Positions 47,102-56,474 of a DNA stretch of 64,000 nucleotides are shown here, in pieces. Each line of letters starts with the position of its first letter. The stretch's first letter is position 1. The stretch is from Henriciella sp. (GTDB lineage: Bacteria; Pseudomonadota; Alphaproteobacteria; Caulobacterales; Hyphomonadaceae). The stretch spans positions 1 to 64,000 of the forward strand of contig JASJAO010000002.1 in the NCBI GenBank assembly GCA_030066975.1, in the 5' to 3' direction. Below the pieces are notes generated by a model, which did no database searches, had not been told where the DNA came from, and saw only the letters and a program-made list of their open reading frames with translations. Position numbers and translations under genes: made by a program.

Positions 47102-47296
47102 ATGGAAAAAGTCATTCGCTCTGTTTTCTATATCGGACCGCTGATTTTCGGCTTCGGATTTCTGACGCCTCTGATCGCTCAAATCATTGTTGCAGTGGGT
47201 TGGACACCACCTTTCGGTCTGTCTGCGCTGGCCACTGGCCTGATCGTCGGCGGCGCTTTAGGCGTGATCGCTCAAATCAGGGGGCGGTGGGTATGA
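47102..47296 (+). CDS. Small two-helix membrane protein coupled to a desaturase
   Basis: This 64-residue protein has two transmembrane helices (about 8-28 and 36-56). The family is not recognised. Its stop overlaps the desaturase start (ATGA, 47293-47296), so it is likely translated with it. It could be an accessory subunit, which is inferred only from coupling. Confidence 0.6.
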   Translation: MEKVIRSVFYIGPLIFGFGFLTPLIAQIIVAVGWTPPFGLSALATGLIVGGALGVIAQIRGRWV

Positions 47297-48168
47297 CAAC
47301 CGCTGAAACTCTCGCCGACGCGGACGAGACCGAACTGATCCGCCTGGAACGTGAAGTGGCGCGCCGACATCTCGACAAATTTCCTTATCTTGCGGTGGTG
47401 TGGGCATTTGCCAATCTCGCCGTCTGGCTGTCGCTCTGGCCGCTGGTCTTCATGGGAATTGTTCCGCTTTGGTTGGGCTTCCTCGTCGCCACGCTGAATG
47501 TGTCTCTGAGTTACCTGCCAAGCCACGAAGCCCAGCATGACATTATCGCAAAGCCCGGGTCTAAACTTCGCTGGCTGAATGAAGCGGTCGGGCATTTATC
47601 GCTGATCCCGCTCGTCCTGCCGTACCGGCTGGCGCGGCTAACCCATCTGGATCATCACAAATATGCCAATCATCCAGAGCTTGATCCGGACTTTTCCACG
47701 CATGCCAAGAGCCCCCTGCACGCCATCTGGAAGAGTATTTTAAACCGGCAGCCCCGCGCCAATGGCGGGCTGAACACTTATGGCGACACCGCCGCACGGC
47801 ACGAGCGGTTCGATATCCTGTTTGAAGGGATTCTCTATCAAATCGCCTTTTATGGGATTTTGTTCGCGCTGGCCTGGAGCGGATACGCAATCGAAGCCGC
47901 ACTCCTGTGGTGGCTGCCCCGTCATATCGGACTGACCTATATCCAGTACTATCTCAGCTGGGCACCGCATCATCCGGGAGATGAACAGGGTCGCTATCGC
48001 AATACGAGAGGATTTCGCGCTGTATTGGGCAATATCGGCTCCATGGGTATGCAGTATCACATCATCCACCACCTGCACCCGCGGATCCCGCTGTACCGGA
48101 CCCCAAAAGCCTATTGGGACATGAAACCCATTCTTGAGGCGCGCGGTTGTCGGATCGACAATCTCTAA
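47293..48168 (+). CDS. Membrane fatty-acid desaturase/carotenoid hydroxylase-type di-iron enzyme
   Basis: This 291-residue membrane protein has three histidine boxes: HEAQHD, HLDHH and HIIHH. The spacing fits the fatty acid desaturase superfamily, and the second-box region (LDHHKYANHPELDPD) also resembles beta-carotene hydroxylase or ketolase enzymes. Four or more transmembrane helices are predicted. The substrate cannot be decided from sequence. ATG at 47293 is chosen over a longer upstream frame; translation is coupled to the small membrane gene. Confidence 0.85.
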   Translation: MTTAETLADADETELIRLEREVARRHLDKFPYLAVVWAFANLAVWLSLWPLVFMGIVPLWLGFLVATLNVSLSYLPSHEAQHDIIAKPGSKLRWLNEAVGHLSLIPLVLPYRLARLTHLDHHKYANHPELDPDFSTHAKSPLHAIWKSILNRQPRANGGLNTYGDTAARHERFDILFEGILYQIAFYGILFALAWSGYAIEAALLWWLPRHIGLTYIQYYLSWAPHHPGDEQGRYRNTRGFRAVLGNIGSMGMQYHIIHHLHPRIPLYRTPKAYWDMKPILEARGCRIDNL

Positions 48169-48881
48169 AGCGCGTTCTTTGCCGCCAATGTCTCGGCGAC
48201 AATCTTCCAAACCGTCGGGTTTACACCCAGTCCGAAATGGGTGCTGCGCACTTCAACATGGCGGGTTTGCTCGTTGTAGGGGTCCTGAGCCGCCGTCCAT
48301 CCCACGACACCGTCTGATTTGCTGAAAATCGCGGTGATGGGCTGATCCAGTCCAACGCGATTACGTTCATGAACTTCCTGTTCGAACATATCGACATCCA
48401 TACCCGTCATGCGGGCATAAACACCGCCGATCGATGTATACTTCGGGCCCCCAATCAAAGGCGATCCCATTGTGATTATCTCGCGAACAGATGCGCTGTG
48501 ATGTCGTGCGGTCTCCCGGGCGATGACACCGCCAAGGCTCCAACCGATCAGTGTGACCGGTTCCCCTGTTGCGTCCGCCATGGTTTCGATACCGCGGCCA
48601 AACTCGTCGGTCAGACCGTCAACGTCTCCGCGATTGATCCCTAATCCCCAGGTCGAGGCATCGTAACCCAAAAAACTCAAATAGGAGGCGAGCGGCTGCA
48701 TCGCGAGCTCAGGTGAGGTAAACCCCGGAAGAAGGACAATCTTACGACCGTCACCGCGCGGCGCTGACAGCAATGATCGCGCCATGGTCGGGAATTTTAG
48801 AAACTGAAGTGGCGTGCCAAATTCGCGCACTGTTGAGAACAGGCTCGGCTTTTCACAATGGGTCGGCATCGTTGCGGTCAT
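48165..48881 (-). CDS. Alpha/beta hydrolase (lipase/esterase-like)
   Basis: This 238-residue alpha/beta-fold protein has the nucleophile motif GWSLGG (LIGWSLGGVIAR) and a segment MGSPLIGG typical of lipases with an oxyanion loop. The late His is in STHFGLG. The substrate is unknown. It overlaps the desaturase gene by 4 bp in convergent orientation. Confidence 0.8.
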   Translation of the reverse strand: MTATMPTHCEKPSLFSTVREFGTPLQFLKFPTMARSLLSAPRGDGRKIVLLPGFTSPELAMQPLASYLSFLGYDASTWGLGINRGDVDGLTDEFGRGIETMADATGEPVTLIGWSLGGVIARETARHHSASVREIITMGSPLIGGPKYTSIGGVYARMTGMDVDMFEQEVHERNRVGLDQPITAIFSKSDGVVGWTAAQDPYNEQTRHVEVRSTHFGLGVNPTVWKIVAETLAAKNAL

Positions 48882-48961
48882 CTCATCCCTCCGTCATTTG
48901 ATACTCGTTACGCGAGCATCCCACGATTGGATGATTGAATTAAGAAATTAGAAACCACACA

Positions 48962-49435
48962 CTACCAGCTGCCGGTGTTTTCCATGCTCGCCCACGGTTC
49001 GGCGGGGTCGAGCGCGGCCCCAGCCTGAAGCAGCTCAACAGAAATGCCATCCGGCGAGCGCACAAAGGCCATACGGCCATCGCGAGGCGGGCGATTGATA
49101 GTAACCCCGAGGGCCTGAAACCGCTCACAGGCCGCATAGATATTATCGGTGCGGTAGGCGAGATGTCCGAAATTGCGCGCACCGCCATAGTCTTCTGGGT
49201 CCCAATTGTAGGTCAGCTCGACCATTGGGATGTCCATCTCGGTCGGTCGTTTGCCCTCCGGCAGGCCGCCACAGCGTTCGATATCTGCCGGCGCGGCGAG
49301 AAAGACCAGCGTGAACCGGCCCTGCTCACTGTCATAACGGCCGATTTGGGTCAGGCCCAAGCCCTCACCGTAAAACTTCAAGGCTGCATCCAGATCAGAC
49401 ACCCGCACCATGGAGTGGAGAAATTCGACACTCAT
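48962..49435 (-). CDS. Lactoylglutathione lyase-like VOC protein
   Basis: This 157-residue protein has the glyoxalase I layout: SVEFLHSMVRVSDLDAALKFYGEGLG, the metal-ligand residues (His in FLHSMV; Glu in VELTYNW; His in FGHLAY; Glu in GISVELLQ) and an NFGHLAYRTDN segment. It would convert the hemithioacetal of methylglyoxal and glutathione. The start overlaps the upstream membrane gene stop by 4 bp (ATGA). Confidence 0.88.
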   Translation of the reverse strand: MSVEFLHSMVRVSDLDAALKFYGEGLGLTQIGRYDSEQGRFTLVFLAAPADIERCGGLPEGKRPTEMDIPMVELTYNWDPEDYGGARNFGHLAYRTDNIYAACERFQALGVTINRPPRDGRMAFVRSPDGISVELLQAGAALDPAEPWASMENTGSW

Positions 49436-49920
49436 TCATACTGTTCCTTGAGTTTGCGTTCCTGCGATTTAAGGCTCGGCGACGGGTTGCGAAAATAGAG
49501 AGCTGTCGCGGCAAACAGCAAACCGACATAAGTGGCCATGACAAGCAGGAAAGTGACGAAGTCGCCGAGAATACCCGTCAGGCGAAACTCTCCGATTTGA
49601 AACGCATTGGCCTCGTTCCATTCGTTCAGGGCTTCGGCCAACCCATAGAAGAGCGAGACTAGGATCGGCAGCAGGATCAAACACAAAAACCCGACAGCAC
49701 AACGATACACCCCGAGGCGAGGCCGTTCGGCTTGAAGATAATGTGCGACATAGGTTTCGCGCGGTATGTTTGGGCTGAGCAGTCCCTTTTCAACATTCGA
49801 GTCGTACACCTGACCGGCAAATTCCGGCATCTTGTACCAGCGCCATCCAAGCACGCCCGCCCATAGGGTGAGCGGGACAAACATCAGGCCATAAAAAAAT
49901 CCGGTCCAGTCAAAATACAT
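49432..49920 (-). CDS. Uncharacterised three-helix membrane protein
   Basis: This 162-residue membrane protein has transmembrane segments at about 7-26, 72-95 and 118-140. I do not recognise the family. Coupled to the VOC gene downstream by a 4-bp overlap. Confidence 0.65.
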   Translation of the reverse strand: MYFDWTGFFYGLMFVPLTLWAGVLGWRWYKMPEFAGQVYDSNVEKGLLSPNIPRETYVAHYLQAERPRLGVYRCAVGFLCLILLPILVSLFYGLAEALNEWNEANAFQIGEFRLTGILGDFVTFLLVMATYVGLLFAATALYFRNPSPSLKSQERKLKEQYE

Positions 49921-49950
49921 GCGGTCTCTCTCTGCCAGGTGCAGAGGGCC

Positions 49951-50835
49951 TTAGGCTGCATGCACCTTTTCATAGGTCAACATAGCGCGCTTTCGCGCCG
50001 TCCCCCAATGGTAATTATGTAACCTTCTATCAGATGCAAGCGCGCGATGACACGGGATGAGCCAGGCAATCGTGTTTGCCCCAATCGCCGTGCCGGCAGC
50101 ACGGGCCGCCTTTGGGTTACCGGCGCGGGCTGCGACATCTCCATACGTCCAGGTTTCTCCGCTTGGAATGTCGAGCAATGCGCGCCAGATCTGACGTCTG
50201 AACGGCGTGCCATAGACCGCGAGCGCCACCTCTCCACCATCGCCAAATATCTTGTTCGACCAGAGCCGGGCTTCACGATCATCACGGACGAGATCGGCCT
50301 CCGGATACCGGCTAGACAAGTCGGCAAAGACATCCGCCTCGCGATATCCGGGATGCACAAACCCGGTTTTCTGCTCGGCATCCTGATCAGCAAAGCCAAG
50401 TCCGCAGAGCCCCCGCGGCGAGATCAGAAACACGCCTGAGCCAAAGGGCGTGGGGGCTGCCCCGATCAGAAGACGTGCGCCCGCGCCGCCAGTCTTCGCT
50501 TCACCGGGGGACAGGCCCTCATGGGCGATAAACAGATCGTGCAGCCGCGAGGGAGACGACAGACCCGCCTCATAGGTTGCGTCCAGCACACTTGCCCCTT
50601 GGCGCAGCAGATCACCGGCCTCGGCGTGTGCAAGCGAGGCTTGAAACTGGCGCGGACTGATGCCGGCCCAGCGACTGAACTCGCGTTGAAAATGGCTGGG
50701 GGACAGCCCGACCGCATGAGCACAGGTCCGCAAGTCCGGCCAGTCACGCCAGGTGTCACCAAGCTGCTCAAGTGCATCCGCCATCCTTTGATAGGCCGCT
50801 GAGCGTTGGTCGAGAGGAAGTAATGTCGTTGTCAT
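49951..50835 (-). CDS. Ada-like AraC/methyltransferase fusion without the N-terminal Ada domain
   Basis: This 294-residue protein has an AraC-type helix-turn-helix (about residues 1-110; LGDTWRDWPDLRTCAHAVGLSPSHFQREFSRW) followed by an O6-methylguanine-DNA methyltransferase domain. The active site is IPCHR in ANTIAWLIPCHRALAS. The zinc-binding Ada domain with the phosphotriester Cys is absent. It repairs O6-alkylguanine and may regulate genes on damage. The ATG at 50835 is preferred to the start 22 codons upstream. Confidence 0.9.
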   Translation of the reverse strand: MTTTLLPLDQRSAAYQRMADALEQLGDTWRDWPDLRTCAHAVGLSPSHFQREFSRWAGISPRQFQASLAHAEAGDLLRQGASVLDATYEAGLSSPSRLHDLFIAHEGLSPGEAKTGGAGARLLIGAAPTPFGSGVFLISPRGLCGLGFADQDAEQKTGFVHPGYREADVFADLSSRYPEADLVRDDREARLWSNKIFGDGGEVALAVYGTPFRRQIWRALLDIPSGETWTYGDVAARAGNPKAARAAGTAIGANTIAWLIPCHRALASDRRLHNYHWGTARKRAMLTYEKVHAA

Positions 50836-50970
50836 GGCACCATCCTGCCAAACGGTAAGACAGGCGACCACCCGTTTCTTGCGCTGCAGATTCGGAGACA
50901 AAAATTCCTATGCCCTATGGCCTGCCCCGACGCCAGAGCGGTCACGATTGAAAAAAATCAGGAGGACATC

Positions 50971-51822
50971 ATGAAAGATCTGGAAGGCAAAGTCGCATTT
51001 GTAACCGGCGCAGCATCGGGAATCGGCCTTGGGATCACCAAGGCGCTCGCGCAATCGGGCGTCAAAGTCATGATGTGCGACATTGAGAAAGAGGCATTGG
51101 ACGCAGCCCTCGCAGACCTGCGCCAAACCAACGCCGATGTCGACGGTGTGCAAGCCGATGTCTCTCTGAAGGAGCAGCTTCAGGCCGCAGCCGACGCCAC
51201 AATTGAGCGCTTCGGTAAAGTGCACATTCTTGTCAACAATGCGGGTGTCGGCGGTGGTGGTGCCTATGACAATTGGAGCCAAAGCGGCTGGGATTGGACC
51301 ATGGCCGTGAACGTCATGGGCGTCGTCTATGGCGTGGAGGTTTTCACCCCGCTGATCGAAGCCCATGGCGAGGGCGGACAGATTGTGTCAACCGCCTCTG
51401 TCGCCGGTTTGATGGCGGCCAACAGTGCGCCCTATTTTGCGTCCAAGTACAGTGTTGTCGCTTTATCCGAAGGGCTACGACTTGACTTGGCTGAGCGCGA
51501 TATCGGTGTCTCCGTGCTATGCCCCGGCATTATCAAGACAAACATTCTCGAGTCAGGCCGCAACCTGCCATCCCGGTTTGGCAGCCACGTCGAAGAGCTT
51601 TTCAATCCAAGCGATGACGCTAGTGAAACGGGCGCTGCCTTCAAAGAGCGAGTCGAGACCGGGATTGATCCTGACTATGTTGGTGAACTGGTCCGCGAAG
51701 GGATTGAAGAGAACTGGGACTATATCTTGACTGACATGGAGTTCGAACCGATCGTCGAAGCGCGCTTTACTGCCATCAAAGCCGCGTTTGACCGCATTCG
51801 CGACCGCACACCTCGTCGCTAG
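50971..51822 (+). CDS. SDR-family NAD(P)-dependent oxidoreductase
   Basis: This 283-residue classical short-chain dehydrogenase has the cofactor motif VTGAASGIGLGI, NNAG, the catalytic Ser in VSTASVAGLM and YFASKYSVVALS (YxxxK). The start at 50971 follows GGAGG by five bases. The substrate is unknown. It is divergent from the Ada-like gene. Confidence 0.9.
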   Translation: MKDLEGKVAFVTGAASGIGLGITKALAQSGVKVMMCDIEKEALDAALADLRQTNADVDGVQADVSLKEQLQAAADATIERFGKVHILVNNAGVGGGGAYDNWSQSGWDWTMAVNVMGVVYGVEVFTPLIEAHGEGGQIVSTASVAGLMAANSAPYFASKYSVVALSEGLRLDLAERDIGVSVLCPGIIKTNILESGRNLPSRFGSHVEELFNPSDDASETGAAFKERVETGIDPDYVGELVREGIEENWDYILTDMEFEPIVEARFTAIKAAFDRIRDRTPRR

Positions 51823-51837
51823 GCTATCCCGCCTAGC

Positions 51838-53304
51838 CTAACCGGCCTCCCGCTTCGCCTCGCTCTCCAGACCGTATTCGCGAACTTTGCGATAGAGGGT
51901 GGAACGACCAATGCCGAGACGGCGGCTGACCTCTGACATATGCCCGGCATAGTGTTCAATCGCGTAGGCAATCAGATCGCGTTCCACGTCCGACAGGCTG
52001 CGCACTTCGCCCTCTTCCATTATCGGTACGGGGCTGACAGCGACACTGTTTTGTAGTGGCGTGAGCGTATCATTGTCGGCGCTGCGCCGTCTTGGCAGCT
52101 CTGGCAGATTGGCGATCTCTGGCATGATGCCGGAAATCTGCGGGAAGTCCTGAGGTTGCAGGACATCCCCCTCGCACAGCACCACAGCGCGGAACACCGC
52201 ATTCTCAAGCTGGCGCACATTGCCCGGCCAATCAAACGCGCACAGGATTTTCAGCGTCTCCTCCGAAGCGGCTGTAATGCGCGTCCCTTCTGAGGCGTTG
52301 AACCGGGTGATGAAATGATCGACCAGTGCCGGAACGTCCTCAACACGCTCACGCAGAGACGGCATCTCCACGGGGAAGACGTTCAGGCGGTAATAAAGAT
52401 CCTCACGGAAGACGCCTTCTTTCACACGGCTCGCGAGATCACGATTGGTGGCTGAAATGATCCGGACATCCACTTTGACGGGCCGACGCGCACCAACCGG
52501 GTCGACTTCACCTTCTTGAAGCGCGCGGAGCAGTTTCACCTGCATATCAAGCGGCAGTTCGCCAATCTCATCCAGGAATAGTGTGCCGCCGTCGGCTTCC
52601 ACAAATTTCCCGGCTGAACGCGCGACCGCCCCGGTAAAGGCGCCCTTCTCATGACCGAACAGAATGCTCTCGACAAGATTTTCCGGAATGGCGCCGCAAT
52701 TGACTGAGATGAACGGCTTACCGGCGCGATCTGAAGCGCCCTGAATACAACGCGCGATGACCTCTTTACCGACACCGCTTTCGCCGAGGATCAAGACCGG
52801 AATGTCGGAAGCCGCGGCGCGCTGCCCGAGGCGCAAGACCTGACGCATGGCCGGGGCACTGGCGATCATGTCATCGAAGCCAAGCCCGCCATCGGCCTTT
52901 CGAGTCAGGCGCTTCACTTCACCTGTGAGAGACGACAGCTTCAACGCATTGCGGATGGACACGACCACGCGTTCGGGATTGGCGGGCTTGACGATAAAGT
53001 CCACGGCACCTGCCCGCATTGCCGAAACAATCGTGTCGATCCCGCTGGTGGCGGTCAACATGATGACCGGCAGGTCAGACCGGCGCTCTGACAGCATTTC
53101 CAGCGTGTCCATGCCTGACAGGCCCGGCATAGTCAGATCAAGCAGCACCACATCGACGCTGGCATTCGCGTCGGTCGCGATCGCCAGACCGGCCTCGCCA
53201 TCAGGCGCGGTGCGGCAGGCAAACCCTGCTTTCTCGACGGCGGCGCTCAGCAAGCGGCGCTGGGTTGGGTCATCATCAATTACCAGTACGGTCTTCGCCA
53301 TCAT
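51838..53304 (-). CDS. tacA: TacA-like sigma-54-dependent response regulator
   Basis: An NtrC-type protein of about 488 residues. It has a receiver domain (phospho-Asp near residue 56 in [10 protein letters not shown]; acidic pair IDDD), an AAA+ domain with Walker A GESGVGKE, the sigma-54 contact loop GAFTGA and Walker [10 protein letters not shown], and a Fis-type helix-turn-helix ([20 protein letters not shown]). The Caulobacter protein TacA has the same length, layout and MAKTVLV-like opening; it drives stalk and polarity genes through a phosphorelay. The ortholog call is inferred. The starts at 53304 and 53301 are both possible. Confidence 0.78.
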   Translation of the reverse strand: MMAKTVLVIDDDPTQRRLLSAAVEKAGFACRTAPDGEAGLAIATDANASVDVVLLDLTMPGLSGMDTLEMLSERRSDLPVIMLTATSGIDTIVSAMRAGAVDFIVKPANPERVVVSIRNALKLSSLTGEVKRLTRKADGGLGFDDMIASAPAMRQVLRLGQRAAASDIPVLILGESGVGKEVIARCIQGASDRAGKPFISVNCGAIPENLVESILFGHEKGAFTGAVARSAGKFVEADGGTLFLDEIGELPLDMQVKLLRALQEGEVDPVGARRPVKVDVRIISATNRDLASRVKEGVFREDLYYRLNVFPVEMPSLRERVEDVPALVDHFITRFNASEGTRITAASEETLKILCAFDWPGNVRQLENAVFRAVVLCEGDVLQPQDFPQISGIMPEIANLPELPRRRSADNDTLTPLQNSVAVSPVPIMEEGEVRSLSDVERDLIAYAIEHYAGHMSEVSRRLGIGRSTLYRKVREYGLESEAKREAG

Positions 53305-53439
53305 CAATACCCTGTTTGGCCACGCTCTTCAGGGCGTGGTTCATTTCGCTACGCCCCGTAATGGCACAGAGGAATGAGAGTATGGTTCAGACGACCAATT
53401 GAATTTGATGCAAGTTTTAGCTTCGGTCCGGATCGGGGA

Positions 53440-54210
53440 TCAGTAATTGACCCGGTTTATCGCCGCCCCATCAATGATCAGGTTTGATCCTGATGTATAT
53501 GAGGATCTCGGGCTGGCGAGGAAGACCGCAGCATCTGCGACATCTTGAGGGCTCGCCATGCGCCCCATCGGATGGCCCGCCATGGTCTGTTTGAAGAAAT
53601 CAGGCATGTTTTGTTCGACCTGGTGCCAGACCCCGCCTTCGAAATAGACCGCTCCCGGAGACACCGTATTGGCGCGAATGCCGCGCTTGGCATGCTGGCG
53701 CGCCAGACCTTTCGCCATATGGATCAGGGTCGCCTTCATCGGGCCATAGGAACTGGCATTGTCAGCGGTCGCCGCCGCGATTGACGCGATGATAACGAAG
53801 GACGCGTCGCCATTCGTCTTGGCCGCTTCACGCAGGAAAGGCTCTGCCGCTTCAAATCCATTGACCGCAGCAAGCACATCCAGATCAAAATTCTGCTTCC
53901 AGGCGGCTTCGTCGCCGCCTTGCGCCATGGCACCGGCATTTGAGACGAGGATATCGATCCCGCCAAACTCCTCGCCAACCGAAGCGATCCAGTTTTTCAA
54001 GGCATCGCCATCAGTCACATCGACCGATCCGCCCGTCGCGTTGACGCCTTTGGCTTTGAGGGCGTCTACAGCCTCAGTGACCTGATCTGCTTTTCTGGCG
54101 CAGATCGCAACATCCACGCCCTCTTCGGCGAGTGTGTCTGCAACAGCGCGGCCGATGCCGCGGGTGCCGCCCAGAACGACGGCTTTCTTCCCAGCGAGTT
54201 TCAAGTCCAT
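53440..54210 (-). CDS. SDR-family oxidoreductase
   Basis: This 256-residue short-chain dehydrogenase has GGTRGIGRAVADTL, NAGAMAQ and SYGPMKATLIHMAKG (YxxxK), with a C-terminal SGSNLIIDGAA. The substrate is unknown. It lies on the minus strand behind the TacA-like gene. Confidence 0.9.
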   Translation of the reverse strand: MDLKLAGKKAVVLGGTRGIGRAVADTLAEEGVDVAICARKADQVTEAVDALKAKGVNATGGSVDVTDGDALKNWIASVGEEFGGIDILVSNAGAMAQGGDEAAWKQNFDLDVLAAVNGFEAAEPFLREAAKTNGDASFVIIASIAAATADNASSYGPMKATLIHMAKGLARQHAKRGIRANTVSPGAVYFEGGVWHQVEQNMPDFFKQTMAGHPMGRMASPQDVADAAVFLASPRSSYTSGSNLIIDGAAINRVNY

Positions 54211-54252
54211 TTGGTTTTTTCCTCTTGATCATTTGAACTCACCCAACACAGG

Positions 54253-54930
54253 ATGACGCTTCGAGCAAGCCAGATCCCCGAATATTACATTGGCGTTTTT
54301 GCTCGCACCATAGACCAAGCCATGCAACATGGCGCGATGAGTGAAATCTTACAGGCCAAAGAACTGTTTGCGGCGGCAGCGCTGATCCTGACCTTTGTGG
54401 CCTTCTACCCCTATTATCGGGCCATCCTGCGCGAAGAAACCAAACCGCATGTCTTTACCTGGTTCATCTGGGGTGTTGGCACCGTGATCGTGTTCGGCGC
54501 CCAGTTGAGCGATGGCGCGGGGATTGGCGCCTGGCCTATCGGCGTGTCCGGTCTTTTGACCTTCGGGGTTGCGATCCTGGCGCTAAGGAAAGCGGCAGAT
54601 ACCAGCATTGTTCGGATGGATTGGGTGTTTCTGGTCCTGGCGGCAAGCGCCTTACCACTGTGGTTTCTCACCGAGACGGCGCTCTCAGCCGTAATCGTGC
54701 TGACCCTAGTCGACCTGTTGGGGTTTGGGCCGTCTGTACGCAAGGCGTACGAGCTTCCCCATGAGGAAAACGCGTTGTTCTTTGCGATTGGTGCTGTTCG
54801 CAACGCCTTCGTCCTGCTCGCGCTTGAACATTTCAGCTGGACCACAGCGCTGTTTCCAGCCGCTGTGGGGGTCGCCTGTCTTCTCTTTGTTGCCCTTATC
54901 CTGTCGCGGCGAACTATACGCGCTCAATGA
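54253..54930 (+). CDS. Uncharacterised polytopic membrane protein
   Basis: This 225-residue protein has six or seven hydrophobic segments, with KPHVFTWFIWGVGTVIVFGAQLSDGAG the most characteristic stretch. The family is not recognised with certainty. Three in-frame starts (54253, 54322, 54337) are possible; the first has ACAGG upstream. The stop overlaps the thiolase gene by 17 bp. Confidence 0.65.
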   Translation: MTLRASQIPEYYIGVFARTIDQAMQHGAMSEILQAKELFAAAALILTFVAFYPYYRAILREETKPHVFTWFIWGVGTVIVFGAQLSDGAGIGAWPIGVSGLLTFGVAILALRKAADTSIVRMDWVFLVLAASALPLWFLTETALSAVIVLTLVDLLGFGPSVRKAYELPHEENALFFAIGAVRNAFVLLALEHFSWTTALFPAAVGVACLLFVALILSRRTIRAQ

Positions 54931-56158
54931 TGATGGCGGGTGCCATGCCGCCCGCAGCACACATTGTGATCAACCCATAACGGCCACCGGAGCGTTCAAG
55001 CTCATCCAGAGCCGTGCCGATCAGGATAGAGCCGGTCGCGCCAATCGGATGACCAAGCGCCATCGCGCCGCCATTGATGTTCACTTTGGAACGGTCGAGA
55101 TCGAGGTCACGAATGAACTTCTCGGCGACGACAGAGAACGCCTCATTGATCTCATAGACATCAATATCGTCCTTGGTCAGCCCTGCTTTCTCAAGCACCT
55201 TCTTCGCAGCTGGCACAGGCGCGTTCAGCATCAGTGTCGGACAGTCACCCATATTCGCCGTCGCCACAATACGGGCCCGTGGTTTCAAGCCATGCTTGTC
55301 GGCATAATCTTTGGACGTCACCAGAAGCGCCGCAGCCCCATCGACCACACCGGACGAGTTTCCGGCATGGTGCACATGGTTCACCTTGCCTTCGAGTTCA
55401 GGATATTTCGACGTGACCATGGTGCCATACGTGTTGCCCTGATCATCAACCGGAATGTCCATGAACATGTTGAACACGGTTTTCAGGCCACCCAGCGTCT
55501 CCATCGTCGTGCCAGGACGTGGGAACTCTTCCTTGTCGAGTGCCAGCGTGCCGTCCGGATTGTAGACCGGCACAAGTGATTTATCGAACCGCCCTTCTTC
55601 AATCGCGACTGCCGCCCGCTGCTGGCTGGTAAAGGCCAGCTCGTCGACCGCCTGACGATCAATGCCTTCCAGCGTGGCGATCGCGTCTGCACACACGCCT
55701 TGCTGAGACTGAGGGTGCTTTTCGCGCAGAGACAGGTTCCCGGCGTCCAGCATTGGCGGCACTTTTGGATCTGCCGTCGCCGACGTGTAGCTCATCATCT
55801 CTGTGCCACCGGCGATGACACAGTCTTCCATACCGGACATGACCTGAGCGGCGGCCAGATTGACCGTCGTAATGCCAGAGCCGCAAAAGCGGTCGAGCGT
55901 CACACCAGACGCCTTGATGTCATAACCTGCGTCCAGCGCGGCCATACGGCCAAGATCTGCCCCTTGCGCGCCGCGCTGTGAGCTGGTGCCCCAGATAATG
56001 TCGTCGACCGTCTCGGTTTTCAGATTGTTGCGCTCTGCAATCGCTTTCAAAACCGTTGCGCCAAGGTGTTGAGGATGAAGGTGCGCCAGCGCGCCTTTTC
56101 CTTGTTTCCCGATGCCGCGCGGCGTGCGGCACGCATCAATGATATAAGCTTCGGCCAT
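54914..56158 (-). CDS. Acetyl-CoA C-acyltransferase (thiolase)
   Basis: This 414-residue thiolase has the acyl-accepting Cys in DRFCGSGITTVN, the NEAF motif (YEINEAFSVVAEK), the GGAMALGHPIGATG signature and the base Cys in MCAAGGMAPAIIIE. It takes part in beta-oxidation or ketone-body synthesis. It may act with ETF-QO (28007). A regulatory region of 316 bp lies upstream. Confidence 0.94.
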   Translation of the reverse strand: MAEAYIIDACRTPRGIGKQGKGALAHLHPQHLGATVLKAIAERNNLKTETVDDIIWGTSSQRGAQGADLGRMAALDAGYDIKASGVTLDRFCGSGITTVNLAAAQVMSGMEDCVIAGGTEMMSYTSATADPKVPPMLDAGNLSLREKHPQSQQGVCADAIATLEGIDRQAVDELAFTSQQRAAVAIEEGRFDKSLVPVYNPDGTLALDKEEFPRPGTTMETLGGLKTVFNMFMDIPVDDQGNTYGTMVTSKYPELEGKVNHVHHAGNSSGVVDGAAALLVTSKDYADKHGLKPRARIVATANMGDCPTLMLNAPVPAAKKVLEKAGLTKDDIDVYEINEAFSVVAEKFIRDLDLDRSKVNINGGAMALGHPIGATGSILIGTALDELERSGGRYGLITMCAAGGMAPAIIIERV

Positions 56159-56474
56159 GACGATCCTCCGATGATATATGTTTACCGGAGATATGCTTTA
56201 CGCGTACGTCAACGACAAGCCGTACCGTTGGGGCAGTGTACGCTGTTCATTGACTATTAAAGAAAACAGGGCCATGTGCCCGTCGTCGCAGCGCGAAACA
56301 GCGCATGGGGCAGGCAGCGTGAATCGCGCTTACCGGATGCGCCGGTAGGAATGAGCCTCCCCCTTCAGACGCACCAACAAGATTCCGACGTCCCCTCACG
56401 CGGGTCGTTCCAAGAGATTAAATCGGGCTGCAAGTGCGGACGATCGCACGCGCCTGAAGACGAAAAGAGATAAC
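56159..56474. other. Divergent regulatory region between thiolase and DEAD-box helicase
   Basis: This 316-bp region contains divergent promoters. No gene is supported (the 65-residue frame at 56276 lacks a plausible start signal). A possible hairpin, TACCGG (56331-56336) and CCGGTA (56342-56347), lies in the helicase leader. Near the thiolase the partly symmetric TTTACGCGTACGTCAA (56201-56216) resembles operators of fatty-acid regulators. Both are weak. Confidence 0.5.

Noticed and set aside
56276-56473. 65-residue frame upstream of the helicase
   Set aside because: It lacks a ribosome-binding site and recognisable features; the region reads as a leader.
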